Position numbers and translations under genes: made by a program
Origin: Polytrichum commune
Taxonomy: Eukaryota > Streptophyta > Polytrichopsida > Polytrichales > Polytrichaceae
Assembly (NCBI GenBank): GCA_950295325.1
Contig: OX485804.1
Span: forward strand, 33,110,001-33,170,000
Direction of reading: 5' to 3'
DNA length: 60,000 nucleotides
Shown: one piece after another, positions 47,101 through 60,000 of the stretch
Layout: each line of letters starts with the position of its first letter
Numbering within the stretch: position 1 is the first letter of the stretch
The notes under the pieces: model-generated
Told to the model about the DNA's origin: nothing
The model's input: the letters and a program-made list of their open reading frames with translations, nothing else
Databases searched by the model: none

Positions 47101-49860
47101 TTCTTGTAATTTCACTACCACCAACACGACCTCTAATGACAAAATTTGGTTTCTCTTGGTAGTCGAAGTAGTTTCATCCTCATCCTTGTGAGTATTGTTA
47201 GTATCGCACTGCTGTCTTCCCACTTCTCCATGGCTTCCCAAGGAGCTGACTTCCTGGCTAATTGCATTTGATACTGATGTGGAGTTTCTGCTGCCATCGG
47301 CATTATTCTTTGCTGAGCTGCTTATTGTTTCTAGATTCAGTGTTAGGCTTTGAAATGTGCATAATTTCTTCACCAAACCAGCTTTTGGGTCCCACCGACT
47401 GTGGACAGCTTGAAGTGCAGCCCGGTATAGGCCGCCTGCAGTTTTATAGTCTTCTTCAAGTACAAAGCTCTCCAATGACGCTGAACAGGCATACCTCCAA
47501 GGTCTCAAAGACTGTGACACGAACTTAATTGAGATATCATGCAGTTCAATCCTGACGGAAGAAAGTGCAAAATTTGCCAAACTGTTTATGAAAAATTGGG
47601 TCACACCAGCACCACCTTTTCCTTGCTTCACTGCCACTTTTGTACTAGTACGACCCTGTGTACACACCCACAGAACGACCTTCAACCCATTAACAACACT
47701 GCCCTGGAAAGAAAATCTTGACAAGAAACAATTACTCCCTGATCCAGCAGCCTCGGTCATGCTTAGCTCATTCACCAATAAAGCTCCTATCCTACTTGAC
47801 ACCAACTTACGTTTGTTCAATGGAGAAGAATAACCACCCTACATAACCATTTTCAATGAGGAACTTACACCTTGAAGGACCATATCTTGTGTATATCGTT
47901 AGCAATATCATTGCACAACCTGACACTGAAAGGCATGAATATATCAAGCTTAATATAAATGGATGAAGAGATAAATCTGAACACCGAGGTAGAATAATGA
48001 CTAGGCAAGGTGTTGTGTCCAAGGTTCTAAATAAAAAAGGCAGACTATGGCCTTCACCTGATGTTCTGTGCATGAGTAGTAAGGAAAGGAAAGCCATCAG
48101 CCGTGCAGATGAAATGTAGGGAAAGGATCACGAAAGACCAAGAACAACCTTTGTATCAGATTCAGAGAATGTCACTCCTACTTTTTTCTCCTTCAAGCTT
48201 TCTGTTGAGGATGTCCGCTTATGGTCACTCGCCAACCTGAAGCATTGTCCACAACAGCTCCAGGCTCAGTCTAACACAACGATTTACAGAAAATACAGCA
48301 TCAGACAAATAGACCCAAGTAACGAACACTTTAAATGTTGAGGATCCATCAGCCCCTATTTCATGACCTTACTATGCCACTGTTTGCTCCTGGAAGTCTG
48401 AACTGGATATGTTAAATACGCCTTGAATAAATCTGTTTGCAATTATTCTTGTGCTAAAATATGTAACTGGAACAGATCCCAAACAAGAAAACTAAGAAAC
48501 AACTACATCGAAAATTTGACTTTACTCATTAATCATAAATTTCTGCTATGAAATTTTGTGAAGTGGAGATTGTAAATATTGGTTAGAGGTGAATAACTTA
48601 TCACGTTGATAATGACTCTTGAGCAAGACAAAACAATTTGCAATGAGTACATGCCAGAGACTGAGAAGAGAATGAGAGGTTTTACAAAGTGCGTCAAAGT
48701 AATAAAAAGAACCATCAAGTATGCTCAGCTGATGAGGTTGACAAGAAATAAAGATTCACGCACTCCCGCATGATGCAAGACAGAATCTACTTACAACTTC
48801 AGTCCAAATTACTACTTATTTGTCATTTATAAAGAATGCACCATCCAAAGAATTATTTGTTTCAAAATGCTTGAATGGTCAACTTGAATAGTATCCTATC
48901 CATATGCCACTCTCTTCACGGAATAAATTTGTGATGACAATTCAGGAACATACCAAAATTCGGAAGTGAAAGTGTCATTTGTGCATTAACCGACAGAATT
49001 TGGTTTGCTTCCACCAACCTCAGTGAAGATTGTAACAGGTGGAATAAAATGCGAAATCAAGTGGATAATGATTTTGATCAAGACAAAAATTCTTAATAAG
49101 AACGTGCCAGCAACTGAGGAGAGAATGGGGTGGTTTTGCAAAGTGCAAAGAAAAGGGGTTCATGGCCTCCTGAAAACCTGAAGACCTCCTGAGAGAGAAT
49201 CCCAAAACCGGATTCACATAATACAAGGCAAGGTCTACTTACAACTTCAGTCTAGATTATTGATTATTTGTATTTGACCAAAAAAACCCACCATCCAAGG
49301 AAATTTCCTTTTCATAATGCTTAAATGGTCAACTCGAACAATATCCATGTGCCCTTCTGTTTCACGGCATGAATTGGTGACGAATAAATCAGGAGCACAC
49401 CAGAATTCGGAGGTGAAGGAGGTTTAGTTTGTGCATTAAACAACGGAATGTGCTTTGCCTCGTCTGCAATGGTGATGAAGATTGTGACAGGAAGAATAGA
49501 CTGCGAAATGTTTGGTCATTTTAAACACATTGAGATTGCGCAGGGAAGAAAAGAATGGGCGAAAAGCACATACCTGGGTTTAAGCACAACATGCACACCG
49601 CGGACGACAAGGGTGAGAACAGGGGAACTGAAGAGCGATATTTTGAGATCGGCCTCCTCCACCACGACCTCCTGGAGTTCCATGGAGCTTGTGGCGAAAG
49701 CCATTTCATTGACGGCCGCAACATCGAGGCTGACATTGCGAAGCTGCAACAGCAATTGGCTGCTAGAGGGGACAATTTTGACACCCGCATCATGGCCACG
49801 TGTAAGCCACGGACTCAACCTCTTCACCGCCTCATGCTCAATTCTATCAAGCAACCCCAT
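26185..49860 (-). CDS. VPS13-family (chorein-like) bridge-like lipid transfer protein, about 3489 aa
   Basis: VPS13 proteins are long hydrophobic-groove rods that move phospholipids between organelles at membrane contact sites. I resolved 42 exons on the minus strand by splice sites and phase (detailed in separate entries); the summed frame closes with no internal stop and ends in TAA at 26185-26187. Diagnostic parts are RYIVVNKSREAICVCQDG, PYRIENALQSGALLYNQK and LPHKLVVTIQG of the SHR-BD/APT1-like domain, FEIHPIK, and the C-terminal YIEGYLQAMLDTMFRQDY. The N-terminus (MGLLDRIEHEAVKRLSPW...) lacks the classical chorein start and resembles, from memory, the divergent plant VPS13-like/DUF1162 subgroup (At3g50380 type). 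The length fits the family. The start is the ATG at 49860. Exon 3 is inferred; the other joins are phase-consistent. Confidence 0.9.
30585..30942. mobile_element. Fold-back MITE family E, copy 1 (VPS13-like intron)
   Basis: About 355 bp beginning TTATCCTCTAACTCAATG and ending in the imperfect complement CATTGAATTAAGGCATAA. The core 'caaactcattttggcatgcc...aaaatgagtttgg' is itself an inverted repeat, so the whole element folds back. It lies between exons 32 and 31. Three relatives lie in other introns of the same gene. Confidence 0.8.
32843..33206. mobile_element. Fold-back MITE family E, copy 2 (VPS13-like intron)
   Basis: Starts TTAGAGTTATCCTCTAACTC and ends GGATAGCTCTA, giving a TIR of about TAGAGYTATCC. 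It shares 'acaccttccatattc', 'tggaggtttaac', 'tcaaact.attttggcatg', 'gaggtgctaaaat' and 'ctcccaat' with copy 1. Located between exons 29 and 28. Confidence 0.8.
34228..34321. repeat. Long near-perfect hairpin in a VPS13-like intron
   Basis: Arms 34228-34268 and 34282-34321 are complementary over about 40 bp with only two or three differences. They start CAAAAACCTGAAAA and include GTGCACCACACA and AAACTCATCA. The loop contains ACCATAATGGT, which can extend the stem. It sits between exons 27 and 26. A small fold-back element or the foldback of a small RNA are both possible. Confidence 0.85.
35092..35440. mobile_element. Fold-back MITE family E, copy 3 (VPS13-like intron)
   Basis: Starts GATTATCCTCTACAGCAATGG and ends ATTGAGTTAAAGGATTAACTC. 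It has the family core 'gatgagtttgacactcaataaa' and 'ttttggttcataaaggg'. Located between exons 25 and 24. It is more diverged than copies 1 and 4. Confidence 0.75.
37395..37747. mobile_element. Fold-back MITE family E, copy 4 (VPS13-like intron)
   Basis: Starts CAGTTATCCTTTACC and ends GAGCTTGAGGATAACTCTA. It shares 'ttccacttgtggtgcatgctcggaggtagtgtt', 'attttggttcaatgagtgccaaactcatttt' and 'catggaaggtgttgtatgc' with the other copies. Located between exons 20 and 19. Confidence 0.8.
38553..44846 (-). other. VPS13-like exons 6-16 (middle rod, residues about 994-2068)
   Basis: Exons: 44846-44732, 44467-43793, 43326-43170, 42888-42704, 42545-42501, 42416-42032, 41873-41386, 41131-40990, 40489-40356, 39860-39082, 38670-38553. 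Recognisable features are VDKVMLVASGGSTLHINVGFD and ITLYIDNLRLLLGFQ (a 45-bp exon), acidic low-complexity loops (SGSGSGDIDQPAHRHQHSY, DDNADEEDANQE), and LPDGAIIALKDMNEHYYLAVEE, a motif typical of plant VPS13. Exon 15 is read straight through an apparent 49-bp GT-AG pair, because removing it would break the frame. Confidence 0.85.
45155..49860 (-). other. VPS13-like exons 1-5 (N-terminal part, residues about 1-994)
   Basis: Exon 1 49860-49574 (LQLRNVSLDVAAVNE... to VVRGVHVVLKPR), exon 2 48236-48149 (LASDHKRTSSTESLKEKK...), exon 3 48065-48058 (8-nt microexon AACATCAG, inferred), exon 4 47919-47871 (LCNDIANDIHKIWSFK), exon 5 47703-45155. Exon 5 is 2549 bp without an intron, remarkable in a gene whose other exons average about 200 bp. 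It holds the extended-chorein-like region, beginning GSVVNGLKVVLWV with LRPWRYACSASLESF soon after. Without exon 3, exon 2 (ending in phase 0) cannot join exon 4 (which needs two carried bases). Confidence 0.8.
48590..49495. repeat. Tandem duplication of about 450 bp in intron 1 of the VPS13-like gene
   Basis: Block pairs at a constant offset of 447-452 bp include 'tctacttacaacttcagt' (48786 and 49233) and 'gaagattgtaacagg'/'gaagattgtgacagg' (49024 and 49476). 'caccatcca', 'atgcttgaatggtcaactt' and 'agaattcggaggtgaa' also have counterparts. The second unit stops shortly before exon 1. No coding frame is conserved. Confidence 0.85.
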
Positions 49861-50600
49861 GGCGCTGGCTGGAGCCCTACCTCCAACCCTTGCAATAATT
49901 ATTTCCTCAACTATAATAATTTCCTTTGAATCTCCACCAAACTTGAGGTGGTTGAGGCCTGGGAGACATAATTACATGCAACGAGACCGTCGCCGGATAG
50001 CATGTGCGGCATGAGACCGAGATCTTGAGGGATTCACCTCTTCAAATTCCTCAAACATAACCTGCGCGCAACCCTCCTCCAAGACTCTCAATCAATCCAG
50101 AGCACACCATTTTAACTCACAACCCTCGTCTCCGCAGACGACGCCAAATTCATATATCCGAGAATGCAAATCCCGAAACTACTCGGAACAGAGGAATTCA
50201 AAACCACAAAACCTCCAGAAATCACCTTCCACTCCAAACCCTAGCCACACCTCCCCACACCAATGCACCACCGACATCGCTCTCCTCAAAAAAACAACTC
50301 AAGTTACAATCGCCTCGGTCACCAGAACCTCCGCCACAAAATCGACACCGACCAAAATCCACCTACATACAAAGAAGAATTCAACTCACTCCGTCGCAAA
50401 ATGCAGCTGCACCAATTAAAACCCTCGCCACAGTGATTGACTAAGCAAGGGAAAAAGGCCTGTGCCAAAGACTCCCAAACAATTATTCCTTTAGTGTTTA
50501 CTGTTCGACGAGCAATTCAAGAAAAGTACAAGAGAAATAAAGGCGAGAATTGACTCACAGCATGTAGACGGGAATTGCTCGGCTACGGTTCGGATTGGAA
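49861..50600 (-). promoter_or_regulatory. Probable 5'-UTR/promoter region of the VPS13-like gene
   Basis: About 0.7 kb upstream of the ATG is C-rich on the plus strand and free of transposon ends. It contains AAACCCTAG (50236-50244), a telobox-like element frequent near plant housekeeping transcription starts. The transcription start itself cannot be placed. Confidence 0.4.
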
Positions 50601-53600
50601 ATGTGGTTAGTAAAGCGAAGGGGAAAGGAAGGGGAGGGAAGGAATCTGCTAGAAGGCTCTCCTTCACATGAGCTCGGTTGGCGTGGTTGTTGTTGCATTG
50701 TGTAGAGTAGCGGAAGAGCTCGACCCCCCGGTGGCGGGGAAGTGGCGACGCTGAACTCCCTGGGCTGCCACGTGGCGCCTCCATCGCTGAGGAGAGTATC
50801 GCTCACCCTTTCTTTAGAGGGTCAACTTATCAAGGTTTGGGCCTGAATCACCGCTGTTTATTAAGGTAGATGGGCCTTAAATGGTTACTTTTTCCACGTC
50901 ACGGGGCAAAATCGGTTGACCTTCTGAATAGGAGCACCCTTCGCTTCCCCTCCTCTCCCCCTTTTAAAAGGAATGTTTGAAGTTTTCAATTCTTCCTCAC
51001 ATGCCAAACAAATAAGTAAGTATACAAGCATGTTGTCGTTTTGCCACACCCATTTGTAAAGCATGGTCAAATTGTTGATATGTGATTATTAGAAATTTAT
51101 ACTCAATTTTATTACAAATAATAAACATTTAGAATAACTGGTAGGTTTCATATAGCTCATAGCATTCTTCTTTTGTACTGCATCATCCACAATGAAACGT
51201 GAAAATTTCCAATGGGGTACATGTTCAAGAGCGCGATGTTTTGATTTTAAAAGTCGATCAATCAAGTCTTCTTTTTTTTGGCCAACTAGCTAGATATCTA
51301 AGCAATTTCACAGTTTTCATGCCAATCATCAAATAAAAAATAAATTTTAGCTCACATATTTTATGTATTATATACACAAAGATTGCTCCACTGTTGCCAA
51401 ACCTCAACGTTGATTTTTTTTTACTTAATGCAAATGGCAAATCAATTTATTGTTTATGATCTTGAAAGAAAAACACATCATCTGGAATTCAAATATCCAC
51501 ATTTTTACGCTAAGCAGGTCATTCTTGTTATGGTACCACGTAGCCCACTTATGAACAATGAATAATAGATATGCCTCAAATGTTGAAAATGATCTATGAG
51601 TCTCATTTTTCCACTCTTCATATTTTCTAGTCACACTTTCTTGTGTGTTTCATATATTTGTCTTGTTGTATATCCAAGATCTATCTTACTCAAGATCCAA
51701 ATTTTTAAGTGTTTTAGAAATTTGAGGTACATTTAAAGATCTCTTCCCTATAGAATCATGATCATTTGGGCCATAGGCTGCACGTCCAGTTTCTCTTGTA
51801 TGGTCAATATGATAGTAAGTAATCTCTGCAATATGTGGTCGTATAAACAATCACTTAATTATTAACTTAGCTAGGCAACCCTTTTTTGGACTTAGATATT
51901 TTTGCAATCTTTAGGATCATAAGAACACTCGTACTTCATGAATTGGCATTAATTACCTCATACTCATAAATACATCCAATTGTAACAAATAGAGTAGTCG
52001 AATTATACATACCAAGTATGTTGAATATATGAGTTTAGTTGGCAGCATTTCATATTTGGATCATCATCCCATATTTCATCATTACTTTACTCCACATATA
52101 ACCCATATTCACAAACTTGTTCTACAATAAAATGTGATAGGCTCTCCCACAATATGTAGGCACATAAGACATTCACTTATGTTCCAAAGACTTTTCTTGT
52201 CTTCATTTCCCAATTCAAATCTTGGAAATTGATGAAATAACTATAGGTCTTTTGAACCTTAATCTCTTTTTTCTTTTGTCTCATAATTCCTATTTCTTTC
52301 AAAATATAAAAATAAAAGAATATTATGTTTCAAGGTGCAAGTAACATAAAACATGTAACAAAGTCTAATATACTATTCATTTAGTGTTAGATATGAAAAA
52401 ATATGAAAAATATTCACTATATATCACATACATTACAACTAACTAATGTAGTTTAAAAAACATGATAACAAAAAGCCATTTGTAAATTGAAGATAATCAC
52501 ATTAAACTTAACACGAGTATTTCTACACTACTATGCAATACATATATTTCATTCAACAAACTGAACATGTACACAAAGATGTGCAATACATGTACCCAAA
52601 CATGTTTTGCAATATGGAATGGTGTGCCCATGTTTGCAATACATATATTCAAATTAAGTATCATGTACTACAAAAATGACTGCAATATATGTTTTAAAAC
52701 CATGTATCCAACAAAATTCATAAGAGATTGAAATATACCTTATTGAATTCTCAAAAACAAATATGGTTAACTTAACAACAAAAATTATACATAAAAAATA
52801 TTGAATGATTGTTTGGTGTAGGTTCTGTACTTGTTTGAAAAAAAAGGTGGTTGAGGAACATCCATCCATCATGTACCAATGGATTGGTCAGCTTGCCATG
52901 ACATAGACATGCCTCTTTGGATTGTTTCAATTTGTGTTCATATAAGGGGTATATTAGTGGGATTTAATCAATGATGTAAGATATCAAGATTGTATGGCAT
53001 GATTGTTTTCCTTCTAATGAATAGCAAATCATAAAAAGAACTCACCCCTTCCATCATGTAATACGGGATTAACAAAGTATGATGTGCAAGGCAAAATACC
53101 ACAATTGCTTATTTGGTTTGACTAAAATACTCACTTTCTAGAAGAGAAAATTGTCAAGTATCGTAATACCATTGTTTTACATGTTATATTGTTGAGACTT
53201 CTAAATAAATCACATACACGTTCACACAACCAAAAATTAAGGACTTAGAGCCACCTCTATATGACTATGATAAGTCCTCATGGTTTTCAAATGCAAGAAA
53301 TCATAAAGATATCGACTACGGTATGGATCCCAAAAATGTGATTTTCTTTGGATTTGGATTCCTCAATTGCCTATCGTGTGACGATGATTTCATGTTAACA
53401 AGATGTCGGAAACATGTGCCTCCACCATACCTACTTTGGATGGTTGGAAACAAAATGTTGATGCCACCTTGGTACAATCCCTTCCATAATTGCTAAATTC
53501 ATGAAGAAAAAGTTGTGCCATAGATTCTTGGTGGCATCAACATTATGATTCTGCTTCTCAACGGAAAGCCAATAGCCCCAAGTTACCTAAGACAAATGTG

Positions 53601-53620
53601 TCTAATCCACTTGCTTATCT
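50600..53620. other. Gene-free A+T-rich interval
   Basis: From 51.0 kb on, both strands are stop-rich with poly-A/T runs. Minus ORFs at 50491-50784 and 50555-50806 overlap in different frames and have no recognised motif. No transposon boundary was recognised. Confidence 0.5.
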
Positions 53621-53624
53621 TGAT

Positions 53625-53990
53625 CTAATACCTATATTTGAGTGGTTTGTACTTGGTGTGATTTCAAAAACATATATAAAAAAAACATGTGTTTAAAGGA
53701 GAATGAATTGCATGCTCAAAATATAATAACCGTTTTAGGTTCAATAATCTACATAATCGAGGGGGACTTATGTGACCGCCCACTCAATAAGCACGAGAAT
53801 GTTCACTTTGATAATGAATAACATATTCATATGAGCTCCGAAAATTATAAGGAAAGTAGGTTCGGCTCAATTGGATTTGCTAACCATCTCGTACTAATCG
53901 CGTGTTTCATATCCTCTGAGAAGTGGTCTAGTCTGAAAAAGTAACCATTTAAAGATCCATCTACTTTGAACTCATAGTGGAGATGCCTTT
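53625..53990 (+). repeat. Dispersed repeat family D, copy 3
   Basis: Carries the family blocks in order: 'tatttgagtggt', 'ctcaaaatataataaccgtttt', 'aatctacataatcgaggggg', 'catatgagctccgaaaattataagg', 'gctaaccatctcgta' and 'tcatatcctctgagaagtgg'. It is closest to copy 1. It ends immediately upstream of the TRM8-like gene's 5' region. Confidence 0.65.
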
Positions 53991-54147
53991 GAAGAAGCAA
54001 TGCAAGAGATTATGCGATCCCTCTCATTGTCTCCCTTGAGGTATGTTATCTCACTCCATCTCCAAATTCGGTGTTCAAATCCTCATTCGCACTGTGCCGC
54101 CTTACTCTACACATTGCCAGCTTTTCCAATACAGTGTCGAGTGTTGT

Positions 54148-54172
54148 TAAGACAGGGTTTAGGGTTTAGGAA
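54148..54172 (+). promoter_or_regulatory. Telobox tandem upstream of the TRM8-like gene
   Basis: AGGGTTTAGGGTTTAGG contains two overlapping copies of the plant telobox (reverse AAACCCTAA). Such motifs sit close to transcription starts of translation- and RNA-related plant genes. It lies about 45 bp before the 5'-UTR intron's upstream exon ends. Confidence 0.65.
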
Positions 54173-54214
54173 AACAGGGGATGCGTTTTGCGATTGATTT
54201 TGTGCTGTGGAAAG

Positions 54215-54285
54215 GTAGCCTACATGTTTGCACCATGAATTATGTGTGTATATCATCTTGTGCTTACATTTTTTTTTTTTTTCAG
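54215..54285 (+). other. Probable 5'-UTR intron of the TRM8-like gene
   Basis: Donor AAAG/GTAGCC and acceptor after a 16-T tract ending TTTTCAG/AGAC. It is 71 bp, upstream of the start codon at 54421. The polypyrimidine tract is unusually pure. Confidence 0.6.
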
Positions 54286-54420
54286 AGACTTGGTCCTCAT
54301 TTGCGCATATTTGCAAACAATTTGATCATTTTGTTGCACAGTGCAGGATTTTCGAGTGTATCACGGTTTGAGCTTGAGAGGACGCAAAATATCGTCAAAT
54401 TAGGGTGAAGAAACTCTCTC

Positions 54421-58740
<4,320 letters not shown>

Positions 58741-59142
58741 TTTTGTAGAGATAGGTAAGTCAGTTTTGGAGATTAATTGACCTCGAAGGAGGTGCTTTTG
58801 TATTCTATTGACTTGATGTAGAAGGGACTCCTTCACAGCATAGATAAGCACTGAGATGAAGTGTCTGCTGTAAAGAGGATAACAAAATGTGCTCAAACTT
58901 GAAGACATAGTGATTGCTATCCCACAAATTTTATCTGAATAATGAGCATTTTCCTGGATTTTGTAGCTGGATAGGTGGCAATGTTGGCAAGGATTACACT
59001 CCAATGTGTAGCTTGTGGGGATCACTTTATTTCCAAAAAAATCCACAGTAATATCCATTTTTCAATATGGTATGGACCGCATCAAATCTATATACAGAAC
59101 AATCCTTTCTCAAGATTCAATGCTTTAATTGTCTGTTTACAG

Positions 59143-59896
59143 GAATAGTGTGGATGATTTAACCATTTATGTAGGTCTAAAATATGATTTACTGATGTTC
59201 CACAGCAAGTGGGGTCTTGAAGAAGACTGGATGCCTGTCAAAGTTTTCACTCTCCATCCACTTTATTTTCCATCAGGGAAAAAGTGGTCCACAATATTTC
59301 CCATCCCACTAACTAATTACACATTCAAGTGGATTGGACCCTCTGTCACTAAGGAGACTGGACTTGCACACAAGTTCCGAACAAGCTCTAGAAGTCTGCA
59401 AACTGGTAACTTTGTTTTGTCTTCTCTGCTTTTAGGTTCCTTTATGCTTGAGGAATGGTAAAGAAATGTAATTCCATAAAAAGTTCAACTATGTCAAATG
59501 GCATGATGTCATCATGGTGCCTACATGCAGCCATATTCTACTGTAAGTATATGGGCTTGCATGCGTGTGGGCAAAATGTTCAATATGACACAAAGAATAA
59601 AACTTGCTGAAAAGTTTTCTATCTTTCAAGTGAGATTTGCCAAGGCAGAATAGCAATTCATGGCCCACTTGCATAAAGAAAAACAATTGTGCGAGATACC
59701 GAATTCACATGTTCTTCATAATTGAAACTTTTAGTGATTATTACGTGCACTGCAAGAGTACATTTTGATTTATGAACAGGTTTGCTCCTGATCCCTATAT
59801 TATTGCTGGAGAGCAGAAAAAGCAATTCAATGAAGACAGTCATCCTGTGCAGCTTTTTCTAAGCCCCTGTCAATTCTCTGATGTCCGTGTGTTCAG
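59143..59896 (+). CDS. Two exon-like stretches of an unrecognised gene, running off the window
   Basis: Stretch 1 (59143 or 59216 to 59457) reads KWGLEEDWMPVKVFTL... and later WIGPSVTKETGLAHKF. Stretch 2 (59780-59896) reads FAPDPYIIAGEQKKQ... and QLFLSPCQFSDVRVF, ending at a donor AG/GTTATG. A donor AATG/GTAAAG at 59457 gives a phase-consistent join (TG + G); the more canonical-looking ACTG/GTAACT at 59405 does not. No upstream start was found between the TRM8-like stop and here. I do not recognise the family. It may be a downstream gene, or a relic. Confidence 0.4.
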
Positions 59897-60000
59897 GTTA
59901 TGATTTCAAAGCCATCATAAAACTGACGAGATCTTTACTTGAGAAAGAAAAATTTACAGTATAGAAAGAGGTAAGCAGATTGGAGGCTCATTAAAGTCCA

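Noticed and set aside
54181-54408. Short plus ORF before the TRM8-like start (MRFAIDFVLW...)
   Set aside because: It reads through a probable 5'-UTR intron with a long T tract. At most a leader ORF.

Overview
The window is nuclear DNA of a land plant. It shows GT-AG introns, an intron-dense VPS13-type gene, a plant-style telobox at a housekeeping gene, an 8-bp-TSD hAT transposon and several MITE families. DNA is A+T-rich by eye. The ZNF862-like hAT transposase and the very A/C-rich LINE fit a non-flowering plant (bryophyte, lycophyte or fern) better than an angiosperm, but that is inference and no species is claimed.

Left part (1-26 kb) is repeat-dominated and almost gene-free. Three copies of one MITE family (A) have perfect 8-bp target duplications (3793-4330, 16306-16887, 21435-22233). 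At 6.1-12.7 kb there is a three-level nest: a MITE (B) is split by a TCA-duplicating element (C), which is split by a complete hAT transposon whose three-exon transposase is on the minus strand. At 14.2-22.4 kb lies a decayed, strongly A/C-rich LINE with endonuclease, reverse transcriptase, RNase H and zinc-knuckle regions, interrupted by two of the A MITEs. Possible gene remnants are an exon-like stretch at 978-1131 and a K/E-rich minus-strand ORF at 25069-25470.

Middle part (26.2-49.9 kb) is one gene on the minus strand: a VPS13/chorein-family bridge-like lipid-transfer protein. I could resolve 42 exons by splice sites and phase (one is an inferred 8-nt microexon), giving an open frame of 3489 codons. 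Its introns hold four copies of a ~350-bp fold-back MITE, a long perfect-looking hairpin and a ~450-bp tandem duplication.

Right part: 50.6-53.9 kb is A+T-rich and shows no gene. At 54.0-58.7 kb on the plus strand there is a complete 11-exon tRNA (guanine-N7)-methyltransferase gene (TRM8/TrmB family, 314 aa) with a 5'-UTR intron and a telobox. Beyond 59.1 kb are two exon-like stretches of an unrecognised plus-strand gene that runs out of the window.

The two solid host genes are functionally unrelated (membrane-contact lipid transport and tRNA m7G46 modification) and are not divergent partners, since about 4 kb separates their 5' ends. The most interesting material is structural: nested transposons whose order of insertion can be read from their target duplications, a higher-order satellite inside a transposase intron, and repeated colonisation of a single gene's introns by one MITE family.
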